Assembly (NCBI RefSeq): GCF_009905375.1
Contig: NC_133653.1
Location: 95,902,609-95,966,608, forward strand
Source: Apium graveolens
Taxonomy: Eukaryota > Streptophyta > Magnoliopsida > Apiales > Apiaceae
Direction of reading: 5' to 3'
Length of the DNA stretch: 64,000 nucleotides
Shown here: piece by piece, positions 1-11,943 of the stretch
How the letters are laid out: each line of letters opens with the position of its first letter
Position numbering within the stretch: position 1 is the stretch's first letter
Made by a program: the position numbers and the translations under genes
The notes under the pieces: generated by a model
Told to the model about the DNA's origin: nothing
The model's database searches: none
What the model saw: the letters and a program-made list of their open reading frames with translations, nothing else

Positions 1-260
1 GCCAAATGATGTAATTCTCTTTCATGTGTTCGATTGTTGTACCCTCGAACAAATGGTTATGTATATATTCGTTCCTTTCAGTTCAGATCAGTTGTTTGTG
101 ATGAGTTCATATTGTTAATTACACTGTTAGCACTTAAGAGTGTCATAAGTTATAGAACTTGAGAATTCATAAGTTATGATCATGTAAGGACTGAACGAGG
201 GAAAGAATTAAGCAAAGTAAGTAAGACAAATATAAAGAGATTCCCAAAATTTCCAAGCAT

Positions 261-960
261 TATGCCCCCACGAAGAATAAGATTTGGGGCAAACCCCGAA
301 TGTGATAATCAGGGAGGTCGCAATTAAGATATAAGGAACCCAAAACATAATGAAATAGAAAATGAGGATTTTAAATTATAAGATGACCCCGATTATGGGG
401 AGTAGGGAGAAATATTTGGACTGAGAAAACAGAACTCGAGCAAGGAAGGGAGCACCAAGACGGTACTCCTATGAGGAAATTCATGGACCTGCGTAAACAA
501 AATTAATACTTTTATCCCCAAACACCACCCTGAGGAAACAATGTGGTGTGAAACTCTTTCAGGACCTTTAAGTCGCTAAAGCTCTCCGAGTTCCAAGGAA
601 CAAGTTGACCCAACGAGGCAAGAGCCTGGCTAAAGGGAATAGAGGAATCATTTGAGATTCTAAATGATTGATGAAGTGCAAAAGACTATTTTTGCCACTT
701 ACCTTCCTAAGAGAGAGGCCACACGTTGGTGGAAGGTTAAGGAAGATAGAGAAATAGTGTAGAAGTTTTAAAACCAGGCCAAAGACGGACAAGTATGATG
801 AATCATGAATTTAAGTTGTGAAAGTCATCAAGGTTCGTCTGAAGAACACGAATCCAGAATGACGGAATGTTTGAAATCAACGCTTATGTTGTGTTGGTTC
901 ATGAAATGGTTGTAATAGAAATGAAAATAAAAGATTGAAGTGGAAAGAAATAAAAAGGTA
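261..960 (+). pseudogene. Chromovirus gag remnant
   Basis: Starting at the ATG at 261 the frame reads MPPRRIRFGANPE, a usual chromovirus gag start. Around 570-750 the plus strand gives pieces such as LSEFQG, ARAWLKGIEESFEI and ATYLPKREATRWW, which match the core of the Retrotrans_gag domain (capsid-like protein that packages the RNA). Stops and frameshifts interrupt it many times and no zinc knuckle can be read. The downstream limit is approximate. Antisense ORFs over this stretch (568-792, 828-1064) are shadows. Confidence 0.55.
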
Positions 961-1689
961 ATACAGTTTGAGGAATGATGAGGGAGTTGGGCATGAGGAA
1001 ACCCTAAAGACTCGTAGCAATAGAAATAGAAAAGTACGTAATCGTCAGGATAAGGGTGATTCACTATGAGTTAAAGTTGATGGTTGAAGGCATAAGAGAT
1101 ACATATATTTTATCCCCTGTAAGTTGGGAGGATTCGAGGAAACCTTGAGATAGTTTGAAGGATAAATAATGAGACGCAGATAGACTGAGGAGACAAGAAG
1201 GTAACAAATTAGGAAAATTGGATGAAGGAAGTGACCTTCAAGAATGTGAAGTGTAAGACCGGTGGCATGATACCCAGAAAGGGAGACACCATGTATGAAA
1301 GATATCCCAACATTGAGATGACTGTTGAGATAAACAACAAAAGTAAATGAGGAATTATTAAGAAGAAGTTTGCATTGAACACGACCAATATCTTTCAGAA
1401 CATCCTTGTTATCGTTATCAAATTAGGCATATACTATCGAGGTGGGAATGATTGAATAAGACACCCTTATCAGGGATATATGACTTGATTTATCCATGGA
1501 AGGATGCATGTACCTTTTTAAAGGTGGAATTAAGGATAGAACATCTGTAACTTAAAATGAATCCTAAAGGAATGCATAAAGGTTGGCGTTTCACCCTTAA
1601 TAGGGATAGTATGAGTTTTGACAGTATGAATTGGAAAGGATTAAAGTAACAACAACCTTTAAGGATCAGTGGAGAAATTTTTCAGAAGT
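961..1689 (+). other. Degenerate gag-pol interval, no readable domain
   Basis: This stretch lies between the gag and reverse transcriptase remnants and should hold the gag C-terminus, protease and N-terminal RT. I could not read a protease D-S/T-G motif or other convincing motif in any frame. Confidence 0.4.
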
Positions 1690-2205
1690 ATATAGACAAT
1701 GATTCTTGTATTAGTAAATGGTATCTTGATATGCCCTGTGCCTAGGGTGTACCTGATAAAGGATTTAAGGATAACCTTAGAGGTTTTACAAGGAGAAAGG
1801 TAATATTCAAAGTTCTCAAGAATAGAAATTTTGATGAAGGAAATATGGCATAATTATAATAATGCCAAATGGGCACGTGTTAAACCATAAGAAGTATAGA
1901 TTGAACCAATGAAGGTCAGAATTGTAAAAGCAAGAAGGGCCCAAGATAAAAGACGTCCTAAGTATGATCGAGAGTCAGCCATGATAATGTTTACATTTAA
2001 AGACTAAGGCAGTGAATTATGGGGAAAAAATGGTTATTTTTTTTATTTTATTTTATCACAAGGACTTAAGAAAAGCATTTTCACATAAGCAGTGATTTGA
2101 AATGAGGTAGAAAATTTAGTTGGAGGTGGTTAAAATGACACTGATTATAAGGAAATTTTACTATCAGGAAAGGCCAAAGAGGTGGCCGACACTTTAAGTG
2201 TAAGA
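1690..2205 (+). pseudogene. Reverse transcriptase / RNase H remnant of chromovirus 1
   Basis: Broken frames carry MILVLVNGILICPVPR near 1700, in the place of the usual V-x-F-x-D-D-I-L-I-Y-S block, so the catalytic Asp pair is lost. A piece reading KAKEVADTLSVR near 2170-2205 corresponds to the end of RNase H (PGKANVVADALSRK in intact relatives). Order and spacing fit the gag remnant upstream and integrase downstream. No open frame of useful length remains, and the assignment rests on short motifs. Confidence 0.4.
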
Positions 2206-3619
2206 GGACAATTATAGGCGCTCGTGCCAGAGGAATACAGTGATGATGGTTAAAGCCGTGAAGATTGTATTATGGTTTGAAAGATTGATATTCCTTCTGA
2301 TGATTGGGCGATACTCAACCGTGATAGTAGTTTGGTAAAGATTTAATTTATGTAATCGCCGTGAGCGGGCTATCTATCTTATAAGGTCATATCTTGAGAT
2401 AAGCCAGGACCATGTTACGAAAGGACTAAATGAACCTTTGAGCTTCATATCTCCTAATAAAGACATATGATTAAGAATGGTATTAACCTGCTATCGTTGC
2501 TTTGGTTGAAACTCTTCAGCAATTTTATCTACTTCATGTCATGAATGTACGTCAGGATCTAGAGTGTTCTTCATGAATCATGAATGGTGATTATGTTAGC
2601 TCCTTAAAAAGGTTTTGATATGGCAGATATGGACTCTGTATGATTAGATATTAAGATTTCGAGGAAAACAAATGACTACAGTAGGTCAGCGATGGACCAT
2701 AGTAATGCAACAATGATTCTGCGAGTAATGAGTCGATTACAACCATAAGAGTTGTATTAGAATGGATGTTGAGATTGAGTACCACTAATCGGGTCGTGGT
2801 GATGTATAAGTTATCATTGATAGACTAATTAAGTTGATTATCTACCTATTGATTATTTATTCCTTCTTATGAATAGAGAGCCGTATTACTATACGAGGAA
2901 GGTTGTAGTACAAGCATAGAATTCTAGTAACGATGATGTCTAGAATGAAATCCCAGATTCGATTTTCGCTGTCGAGGGAGTTTCAACGGTGATTGTTTAT
3001 AAGCTCGAGCGAGAGCATGGGTCCATAGGACGATGGACGTAATAGTAAATATTCAGGCATATGAATTGCGATGTTATAATACTTGATGTTGATATATATA
3101 CACATATGTTTTGTTCTCCTATGACAAACCTCTATAGTTCAGAGGTAGATTCCAAGCCAGATATTTGTGGCAGTATTTTTTTCATATACAATTCTCTTCA
3201 ATTCGTTCTTTTCTCTCCTTTTCATTTTGTATAAGCTGAGAAGAACAACCCTTCCAGAAGGGGAGGTATTGCCGAATGACTATCTATCTGTGTGATAGAA
3301 GCCTAGTAGGATACCACATGTTGTTTAATTGTTTGTCAAGTACTAAAGGCTGGCCACCTTCTGTACTAACTATGCAATAGAACAAGTGTTCATGATCATA
3401 GTAATCTCTCAATAAATTCTTTTACTTCTACACGAAGGACCAAGCTTTGGAAGATGGATGCAGCTAGAGATGAAGTGGTACCAAGTATGGTGGTATTCGG
3501 AATGGAAACGCATTCGTGATACTAAGGTTGACGCATTTATTAAAAGGTTATAAAACTCTAGCGAGTAAGGGTATATCTAGAATGGTATTCTGTACGGAAG
3601 ATAGTAACGCTTACAAACA
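2206..3619 (+). other. Degenerate integrase interval
   Basis: Expected position of the zinc-binding and core domains of the integrase of chromovirus 1. I see no intact HHCC or DDE motif and no ORF above about 40 codons; it is best treated as decayed pol. Confidence 0.4.
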
Positions 3620-4350
3620 AGAAAAGGAGGAGTATTGAGAAGCAAAAGCTATAATGTTAGAAGCTATGATGAGAGTTTGTGCAATAGACTTGAAAGAATT
3701 TGGAATGATCACTTAATGCAGATTGAGTTTTCTTACGATAATAGATCATATGTCATTATCGAGATGTCGCCTTATGAGATCCTTGAGGGAAGACAATGTC
3801 AATCTCCCTTATGTTAGGATGAAGTTGTTGAGCGCAAGATGCTCAGACCCGCAGCAGTCCAAAGGACTAGGGATATAATAGATCAAATCAAAGGATGGCT
3901 GGTAGTAGCCCAAGATGGACATAAGAAGTATGTTGATTTGACACGAAAGGACAAAGAATAGGAAGGAGGGGACCTAGTGCTGTTATATGTATTCCCTTGG
4001 AAAGGATGGATGAGGTTTAGAAAGAAAGGAAAGCTAAGCCCACGAATTGTTGGACCCTTGGATATATTAAGACGTATTGGGAAGTTAGCATATGAGCTAG
4101 CCCTACCCCCGAACATGTAGCAAGTTCATAACGTGTTCCACGTATCAATGTTAAGGAAGTGTAATCCGGATGCCAGACAAATAGGGGCATATAAACGCAT
4201 AGATATGCAACCAGGAAAGGTTATAGATCGAAAAGGAACAAGTGCTTAGGAGAAGGGTTACCAAACTAGTCAAAGTTTGGTGATAGAACCACAATGTGGG
4301 AAAATTTACTGGATAGTTAGAAAGTGCAATGCTAAGAGAGTATAAGGTAA
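3620..4350 (+). pseudogene. Integrase C-terminal region and chromodomain remnant
   Basis: The frame from 3635 reads through HLMQIEFSYDNRS and EMSPYEILEGRQCQSPLC, the conserved integrase block just after the catalytic Glu in Ty3/gypsy elements. It continues (with stops) as WDEVVERKMLRP, LSPRIVGPLDILRRIGKLAYELALPP and QVHNVFHVSMLRKCNPD, the GPF/Y-type C-terminal module. Near 4210-4340 a shifted frame gives KEQVLRRRVTKLVKVW and LESAMLREY, resembling the chromodomain tail of Tekay-type chromoviruses, which targets integration to chromatin marks. Numerous stops make it non-functional. Confidence 0.65.
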
Positions 4351-6264
4351 CATGATAAAAAGGATTTAAATTCAAGGATTATAAGAGAGGATCATAAAAG
4401 AAATATAAAATATTGAGAAAGGTTTAGGGGAACCAAAGTAATAAGATCCCGGGTATGATCCCTCAAACGATAAACGAGAATGAAAGTTAAGCGAACCGTA
4501 TAACAGATCAGCGATCATTACCCAAGTAATTAGGAGTTAATCAAAGAGGTTAGTGGATGATGATGTCATCACACTAACAAGAAGAAGACAAGTGTAAGAA
4601 GATGACATAAGCATAGTGACTTAAGCATGACAAATGGAGGGATTGGTTGGTAGATTGTGAGCCATTCATTTTTTACCATGGTAAAAAGTTAATTAACAAA
4701 CAAAACAATATCAACCAAGCCAAGCAAATCATAACACAAAACTTGACTTTTCATTTCCAAACAAGCAAGCTCTCGGCCTTTTCTCATTTTCAACGAAAAG
4801 AAAATCAATTTCCAAGATCCAAGCTTTGATAATTTGTGAGGTAATTATCCAAGGTTCCTTAAGCATAGATATAGCTATCCTACGAATCTAAGCTTCCATT
4901 TCCTTCACAATATCTTCCAATAATTCATGGAAGAAGAGGGTGAATAGTGTTTTCAAGATCTTGAAAATTTTGATCTTGTGTTTTTGTTTAGATATTGCTT
5001 TTGTAAGGATTTTCAAGGGTGGTTCCAAGCTCCTTAGTTACTTTTACTCACCAAGGAAGGTATAATCTCATACCCTAGCCCTACTTTTGAATATTTAGAG
5101 TTTTTATGTTTGGTATGGTTCATGAGAAGCATGATTCTTGTATACTTAGAGTGTGGTTGGATTCGTAATGAGTTTGAAGTTGTAAATCTTGATTATTGGT
5201 TAATGAACTTAAATATAGCTTTTAGTTCATGTTTGAGGGTAGTATAAATTGGAAATCTTGAGATGTTGGGGCTGTTGTAGTAACGTATGGATGGAGTTTG
5301 GTTGTAGTAATGATTGTGGGTTGATTGTGGATTGATTTGGAGTGGTACAAATTTGGTAATCGCGTAAATATAGCCGTCGTAATGCCCGATTTACCTTAGA
5401 CTGTTTTTATTCTTAACTTCAGGACCCGTGAACTCACTGTTAGGTTTTGACCATTGCCATTATTAGATATTTCATGTTACAAGCTTCGTTTTGATATGTG
5501 GTTCGCTTGAATCTGATGTACGGTTTAGGAGAAACGACCGTTTTAAGTAACGGCGTTTCGCGAACGAACCATTACCCCTCGCCTTACTTTAAAACCTTGG
5601 TTAACGCCCTTAAATGACTAATTGGAGTATGAAACAATTATATAAAATGGATTAGGCAGTTGGTAGAGTACTCGCAAAAGAATCTCCTTAAAATTCTTAA
5701 TGGTTAATTTATTAAAAATGGTGGAGCCAAGGGTACTCGAGCGACTTAAGTGAATCGTCAAGCGTATAAGCGACCATAAGAGTACGTTAGAGTCTAATTT
5801 GTTAAAGTCTAGTTTCTTAAGCAACTTTGGTTAATTCCAACTTATATGTTGTTTATAGGTTATCAGACTCGCCCCAGGCCTTATACCAACCCCAGTTGCT
5901 CAGGCAAGTTTTCTACCCGTTATACTGTTGTTGTGATGTATATATGTATATGCATTATCTTGTGATAGATGCATGATTGTTATTAGCAAATCTTGCGATA
6001 TATTGGAGCATGCTGATATGGTTTATATGCATGCCTGCTTCGTAATCTTAATATCTAAATTGTTGATTCAATTGCTTATAAGTTGCATAATACCTTAGAG
6101 ATAAGCAGTAGTTGCGTATACCCTTAGTATAGGGGACCCAAAGGTGAACATATTTCTAAACCGGGAGTCGATGTTCCCGAGTATAATATATATATATTTA
6201 TTTATTTATTTATATATATATATAGTTTTCAAAACTATTAATCGAATAAGGTTTATTCGATAAC

Positions 6265-6376
6265 TTTATTTTATTTAATGAATATTATTTTGAATATTCA
6301 TTCGAGGACTTATGACTCCGTTTATTTTATTTAATGAATATTATTTTGAATATTCATTCGAGGACTTATGACTCCG
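6265..6376 (+). repeat. 56-bp perfect tandem duplication in LTR
   Basis: Two adjacent copies of a 56-bp AT-rich unit (6265-6320 and 6321-6376) that starts tttattttatttaatg and ends tatgactccg. They read as identical. Adjacent sequence is rich in ATTT/TATA runs, favouring replication slippage. Confidence 0.85.
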
Positions 6377-6888
6377 CTTATTTATTAAATAATATTCTTT
6401 ATTTTATTAAAGAATAATATTTCGATAATCAAACTTATTTTCGATTATTCAAATAAAGATCGTACTTTCGTATAAGTATATCTTTGGTTATTTATTATTC
6501 ATTTCAAGTATGAGTTTTAAAACTTCTACCTCAATTATTTTATGGAGATTATCCTTTATGGGAATATTATTTAAATAATAATATTCAGATATCTTCTAAT
6601 ATATCGGGACTGATTTATTTCATTAAATCAGCATTACTCCAAACATTCTTAAAAATGTTTCCGAGTCTTCAAAATGATTTTAAAAGTTAGAGCGGATCCC
6701 AAAACTCGTTTTCAGATTTAAAATCTTCCTTTCGAAGGGGACTTGAGTATTCGCTCAAAAATCTAAGGGATCCGACTCTGTGGTGTATTTTATATTCGCA
6801 ATGAGGTTGCTGTTTTGATAAATGAATTGATTACTTACCCAACGTTCGGGAAGTAAGTCCATCTAATTTAGTCGGTATAAGCGACATG

Positions 6889-6978
6889 CCGGGGTACGGT
6901 CTATCAAAGTGTAAGTGGCTGGGTGGCAGTCCATCAACGCGTAAGAGGCCGGGTGGCGGTCCAGCACAAGGTCCTAAT
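6889..6978 (+). repeat. Three 30-bp GC-rich imperfect repeats in LTR
   Basis: Units at 6889, 6919 and 6949 share c-y-gggt-r-c-r-gtcyatca...gtaagwgg. They form a GC-rich island in an AT-rich LTR. Function unknown; similar blocks could be regulatory or structured RNA. Confidence 0.6.
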
Positions 6979-8149
6979 GCGGCCAGGGTGATGACCGGTG
7001 GGGGATTCATCCATCTACTAGTAGAAAAGGTTACTTATTGGTATCTTTGCCTGATCAGCAAGATATCAGGTTTATGCCAAGGTTTTCTCCTTTCCAGATT
7101 CATTGGATATTGCAACTCTGTTTATAATTTTCAGAACAGAGATTTTCAAGGAGTGTATGAAATGTATATATATAGGTGTATATATATATATCAGGACTTA
7201 ATGAAGTATCTCGTAACTTCATTATTTATAATGATATTTCAAAGATTGAATCTATTCAAGTCTTTTCTTGTAGTCTCATCTATGTGATGAACTTTTGAAA
7301 CTGATGATACCTTGAACGGTGGTAGTTCAAGTAGTATTCGGAAAAGATATAAGTATATTGGAGTATCTTGTAACTTCATCTTTTCAACTTATATCTGGTT
7401 AAGGATTATCTTATGCATGACAAAGATTTTCACAAAAACGTTGAGACAAGGTTAGATATATGAGATCACCTTGCAATGATATTTTTATACAGTTATAAGC
7501 TGGAACTCTGTGTATATTATGCATGGAAGAGGACTTCCAAGATTTTGAAAAGTATATGTACATATATACTGAATATTTTGTGACTTGGTCACGTTAAGAT
7601 ATCAAACTTGGTTCATTTTTTTTTGACCAAGACTTTCATGAGTACTATGAGAATGCTCATATATTGTTAATTATTATACATATTATTTTGGTGGGCTTGT
7701 TGCTCACCCTTGCTTTCTTCTTTCATCACACAACAACAGATAGAAAAGATGAACAGGACCAAGCTCCCAATTCGCAAGCGGTTAGGAAACGTTCCGCAGT
7801 TTTCTGGAGGCGTTGATGCCGCAGTAGCTGAGGTAGGAATTACCAATAGGCTAGGCTTTCAACTTTTGGTGTTCCAGACTTATGTATCTATATGAATTGT
7901 AATAATGTCAAGGAAATGTAAATTTATTCAGAAACCCTTTCGAGGTATAATGAATTATAATTATGGAATGAACTGACTTGTGTTATTTTTGGCATTCATC
8001 TCTGAGACTATAACTTATGGTGTGTGTGTGTGTGTATATTGTGGGGTCACAGTACGCAGTAGTTGATTGTTTATTAAGATTAAGTGTTATTAAGGGAAAT
8101 GGAACTCGTGACAACCCGGATCCCCGACCCCGGATTCGGGGGTGTTACA

Positions 8150-8810
8150 TGTACTCACCACGGTCCATATAATATTCATCATTCAGAATTCCCCATAACA
8201 ACCTCGCCCTCTCCACTGTAACCTCATGTGCATGCAAAGAAGGAAGAATATTAGCACATATAAAAGCATTCCAAGCACGAGCATACCTGTTCATCGTGAC
8301 AGCAGGGAAACTATGATAATCGTTGGATCCCCTTTTGAGCTTCCACACTGTGCCCGGCTGACAGAGAGTAGCAATAATCAAGTCCAAATTAAATTCCTAT
8401 GGGGCCTTTGCATTCCAATGCTCCTCTTGTGGTTTCCTTTGTCACTGTCCAATCAACCGGCGAATTGCCGCGGGCTGATAATCAACAGTAAGCCCACGAA
8501 CAACAGAAAACCCATTCTTGTCGTCCTTGGCATTCGCATAAAACTCGCGAACGATACTCATCGGAACCACCTCTAGTGACTCGCAGAATGTAATCCATCC
8601 CTTCTCAGCAATCATCGGTAGCAACTCACCATCCCTCCCTGATGGAAAGAACCCCCTCTCTCTCATAATAGGCTTAGTCAGAAGCTTGGTGTACTCTTCT
8701 TCAACAGCCCCATCCAACAATCGGGGCCTCGCAACAGTATTCCTCGAAGAATCAGTAGCAGTCGAGTTGGTGCTGCTGCTACCCACAGTTCGTGATCTAT
8801 TTGGGGCCAT
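8150..8810 (-). pseudogene. Env-position ORF of the Athila-like element (PF20167-like domain), truncated
   Basis: The chosen start is the ATG at 8810 (MAPNRSRTVG), preceded by an open frame back to 8921. The protein holds a region resembling the plant putative transposon protein domain often found downstream of pol in Athila-type elements: ERGFFPSG, GWITFCESLEVVPMSIVREFYANAK, VVRGLTVDYQ, then ARAWNAFICANILPSLHAHEVTVERARLL. Two in-frame stops (TGA at 8442-8444 and TAG near 8397) split it, and chromovirus 1 cuts it at 8149/8150. I see no clear signal peptide or membrane segment in the remaining part. The role of this domain is not established; calling it an envelope is by position only. Confidence 0.7.
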
Positions 8811-8930
8811 GAGAACTGAGAATAAGAGTTGGAGAGCTTGTGTTTGGTGTGTAGGAGAGATTTTGTGGAGTTGAAAGTATGTGGGATGTGTATGAAGAGG
8901 TTGTATGTATTTATAGGGCAAAATTAGGGT

Positions 8931-9285
8931 TAGAATTTGATTAGGAGTGGGGATTGTGGCAAGGTATGGGGAGAAATCGTGGGTTAATGGGTTATATTTT
9001 TTGTGAATTTTTTTTGTTTTGTTTTATTTTGTTTTTTTTTTAGGCTGTAAATGATTTTTCAACAGTCAGGGACGCACGCGGCCGCCTGACACCTGCATGC
9101 GGGCGCCTGCTAGCACGCGGTCGCCTCCTAGGCTTCTGGAAAAAAAAATTTGTAACCTTTTTTTCTGATTTTTTTGGGTTTTTGGATAAAGTACTATATT
9201 CTAAGGTGTCCTATGGTCTCATATCTTGGGTTGCCTCCCAAGAAGCGCTTCTTTTACGTCATTAGCTTGACAAGGAGTTATGCAA
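8931..9285 (-). other. Spacer between Athila pol and env-like ORF
   Basis: Non-coding. It contains a T-rich tract (9000-9042), a GC-rich triple repeat (9075-9135) listed separately, and the conserved block tgggttgcctcccaagaagcgcttc (9229-9253) that often lies just after pol in Athila-type elements. Confidence 0.6.
9075..9135. repeat. Three GC-rich ~21-bp repeats in pol-env spacer
   Basis: Copies beginning at 9075, 9096 and 9114 follow cayGCGGnCGCCTgc. The same repeat, also in three copies, occurs in this element's LTR at 36421-36480. Spacing is 21 and 18 bp. Confidence 0.75.
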
Positions 9286-10440
9286 TCAAGTTGACAATAA
9301 AACGACACTAACCACTTCACGGTTTGTCGTATCCCCATAATAGTGCTTCAATCTCTGACCATTTACTTTGAATGCTTGGCCCGGATCGTTCTCAAAAATC
9401 TCCACCGCTCCATGTAGAAACACAGTTTTGACGATAAATGGTTCAGACCACCTTGATTTTAACTTTCCAGGAAAAAGTCGGAGACGAGAGTTGAATAAAA
9501 GAACTTGTTGCCCCGGCATGAATGACTTAGGTGATAGCTTCCTGTCATGCCACCTTTTTACCTTTTCCTTGTACATTTTGTTATTTTCGTACGCTAGAAG
9601 TCGAAATTCATCAAGTTCATTTAACTGAAGCATTCGCTTCTTCCCAGCTGCATCTAGATTAAGGTTTAACTTCTTCAATGCCCAATAAGCCTTATGCTCA
9701 AGCTCCGCAGGTAAATGACATCCCTTACCATAGACAAGTTGAAACGGGGACATCCCAAGTGGAGTCTTGTATGCTGTTCTATAAGCCCAAACAGCTTCAT
9801 CGAGCTTCAAAGACCAATCTTTCCTTGACGGACAAACGACTTTCTCTAGAATGCGCTTGATCTCTCTATTAGACACTTTAGCTTAACCATTAGTTTGCGG
9901 ATGATAAGCAGTAGCAATGCGATGATTCACATTGCAGCATTGCATCATAGAAGTGAACTTACGATTGCAGAAATATGACCCTTCGTCACTTATGATAACT
10001 CGTGGCATTCTAAACCTTGTGAATATCTGCTTATGAAGAAAACTCAACACTACCTTTGCATCATTAGTCGGTAGAGCTTTGACTTCTACCCATTTCGAGA
10101 CATAATCAACTGCCAGCAAGATGTACTAATTATTGCAGGATGAGATAAATGGTCCCATTAAATCGATTCCCCAAACATCGAAGACCTCAACTTCAAGTAG
10201 CACATTTAAAGGCATCTCATCCTTTCTGGAAAGATTCCCAACTCTTTGGCAACGATCACACCTTAAAACGAACTGAAGTGCATCCTTAAACAACGTAAGC
10301 CAGAAAAAACCTGCTTCAAGAATATGAGCTGCTGTCTTTTCACCACCATAATGTCCACCATAAATTGTGGAATGAAAGTCTCGTAATATCCCCTACGTCT
10401 CATAGAATGGGATACATCTCCTGATGATCTAGTCAGATCC
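9286..10440 (-). pseudogene. Integrase domain of the Athila-like pol
   Basis: On the minus strand the zinc-binding part reads FHSTIYGGHYGG...RCDRCQRVGNL (HHCC residues visible). The core keeps the first catalytic Asp (WGIDLMGPF) and the second (IISDEGSYF). The third position, normally Glu in the block A-E-V-S-N-R-E-I-K, reads AKVSNREIK here, so the catalytic Glu has become Lys, and the codon two before it is a stop (TAA). The C-terminal 196-codon frame (9876-9286) keeps [22 protein letters not shown] and [13 protein letters not shown]. Other in-frame stops lie near 10395 and 10430. Dead integrase. Confidence 0.85.
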
Positions 10441-10935
10441 TTGTCTAAACAAATATGGTTCATCCCACATGTACCACTTTACCTCATGCAGAAACTTCTT
10501 TTTTTGAGCCGCATTCATATTAGGAGGCATTATATTGTTAACAAGATAGTTCACAATGTATGCGAACCATGGCTCTTCCTCTTGAATTGTGAAAAACTGC
10601 TCATCCGGAAAAGATTCGTTGATCAATGTCTTATCATCTGAAGTAGAATCGGGATTCTCCAATCTAGAGAGATGGTTAGCTACTTGATTTTCAGTACCTT
10701 TTCGATCCTTGATCTCTAATTCGAATTCCTGTAGTAAGAGAACCCAACGAATAAGTCTAGGCTTCGAATCCTTCTTTAAGATCAGATAGCGGATGGCAGC
10801 ATGATCAGTGAACACTGTCACATTTGTCCTAAGTATATAAGATCGAAATTTTTTGAAACCAAAAACTATAGCCAAGAGCTCCTTCTCAGTAGTGGTGTAG
10901 TTCAGTTGGGCTCTATTTAGCGTCTTACTAGCATA
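10441..10935 (-). pseudogene. RNase H domain of the Athila-like pol
   Basis: The frame runs [22 protein letters not shown], then [22 protein letters not shown] and [15 protein letters not shown], the conserved Glu and Asp blocks of gypsy RNase H, which removes the RNA strand during cDNA synthesis. The domain follows RT in the same frame, separated by a TAG after NIFHVV near 10935. It ends with PYLFRQGSD before the integrase zinc domain. Confidence 0.85.
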
Positions 10936-11943
10936 TTAGACCACATGAAAGATATTAGTCTTTAAATGCCCAAGAACTGCTTCTACTGCATAATCATTTG
11001 CATCACACATCATCTCAAAAGGTTCTCTCCAATCAGGTGTTGTAATAACCGGTGTGGTGATTAAACTCTTCTTGAGAGTCTCGAATGCTGCTAAGCATTC
11101 ATCATCAAATTTGAAAGGCACATCCTTCTTGAGCAAGTTGCACAATGACTTAGATATCTTAGAGAAGTCCTTGATGAAATGCCGATAAAAACCCGCATAA
11201 CCAAGAAAGCTACGGATTCCTTTCACAGAAATAGGTGGCGAAAGATTTTCAATGACGCCCACCTTAGCTTTATCCACCTCAAGACCTTTACTAGAGACCT
11301 TATGCCCAAGAATGATGCCTTGTTGCACCATGAAGTGACATTTTTCCCAATTGAGCACCAGATTGGTCTCAACACACCTTTTGAGCACCAAACGGAGATT
11401 ATTCAAGCATCCATCATACGAATGTCCAAAGACGGAGAAGTCATCCATGAACACTTCAACATTATTTCCAATTATATCAGAGAATATGGCCATCATGCAT
11501 CTCTGAAAAGTGGTAGGAGCACCACATAAACCAAAAAAAACTCTGCAAAAAGCAAACGTGCCAAATGGACAAGTGAAAGTAGTCTTCTCTTGATCTTCTG
11601 GTGCAATACAAATCTTATTGTAGCCCGAATAGCCATTCAGAAGACAATAATACTCATGACCAGCCAACCTATCAAGCATCTGATCAATGAATGGAAGAGG
11701 GAAGTGATCCTTCCTCGTGGCTTTATTCAACTTCCTGTAGTCCATGCATACCTTCCATCCTGTGACTATTTGAGTTGGGATGAGCTCGTTCTTCTCATTT
11801 GCTACCACAGTAATACCTCATTTCTTAAGTACACATTGCACGGGGATCACCCAAGAACTGTCAGAAATAGGATATATGATTCCTGCATCCAGCCATTTTA
11901 GAATTTCTTTCTTCACCACTTCTTTCATGATATGATTAAGCCT
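10936..11943 (-). pseudogene. Reverse transcriptase domain of the Athila-like pol
   Basis: Motifs in order: LDAGIIYPISDSSWV (with a stop upstream), CMDYRKLNKATRKDHFPLPFIDQM, GHEYYCLLNGYSGYNKI, FGTFAFCRVFFGLCGAPTTFQRCM, then VFMDDFSVFG. The first catalytic Asp, in the block F-L-D-G-Y-S-G-Y of relatives, is Asn (residue 58 counting from the Met at 11808), so the enzyme is inactive although the Asp pair in FMDD remains. Stops at about 11941 and 11815 are both TGA where relatives have Arg or Gly. It lies in the same frame as the protease and RNase H parts. Confidence 0.88.

Larger units (their letters stand above)
1..8149 (+). mobile_element. Tekay-like Ty3/gypsy chromovirus 1, decayed, left end outside window
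   Basis: A plus-strand gypsy element whose gag, RT/RNase H and integrase-chromodomain remnants appear in the expected order, followed by a long 3' LTR ending in ggtgttaca at 8149. The 5' LTR and primer site lie left of the window. Nearly every reading frame is broken, so this looks like the oldest plus-strand element here by sequence decay. It is inserted in the env-like ORF of the Athila-like element; the bases after its end, tgtac (8150-8154), are the expected right copy of the target duplication. The Tekay assignment rests on the chromodomain-like tail and layout and is an inference. Confidence 0.75.
4437..8149 (+). repeat. 3' LTR of chromovirus 1
   Basis: The 3' end is clear: the sequence ...gaccccggattcgggggtgttaca stops at 8149, where Athila coding sequence starts. 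The start is estimated at about 4437, where a purine-rich run (gaaaggtttaggggaacca) is followed by a block resembling the tgtaa...atcccggg start of related LTRs. It holds no gene; ORFs at 6886-7287 and 7710-7895 are chance readings. The partner LTR is outside the window, so the exact length is unverified. Confidence 0.55.

Noticed and set aside
6886..7287. 133-codon ORF in the chromovirus 1 LTR
   Set aside because: Runs through GC-rich repeats and low-complexity TATA sequence; no domain; inside an LTR.
8226..8576. 116-codon plus-strand ORF
   Set aside because: Antisense to the env-position ORF of the Athila element, which has conserved blocks.
11179..11901. Plus-strand ORFs over the Athila RT
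   Set aside because: Antisense to a well-supported RT domain.
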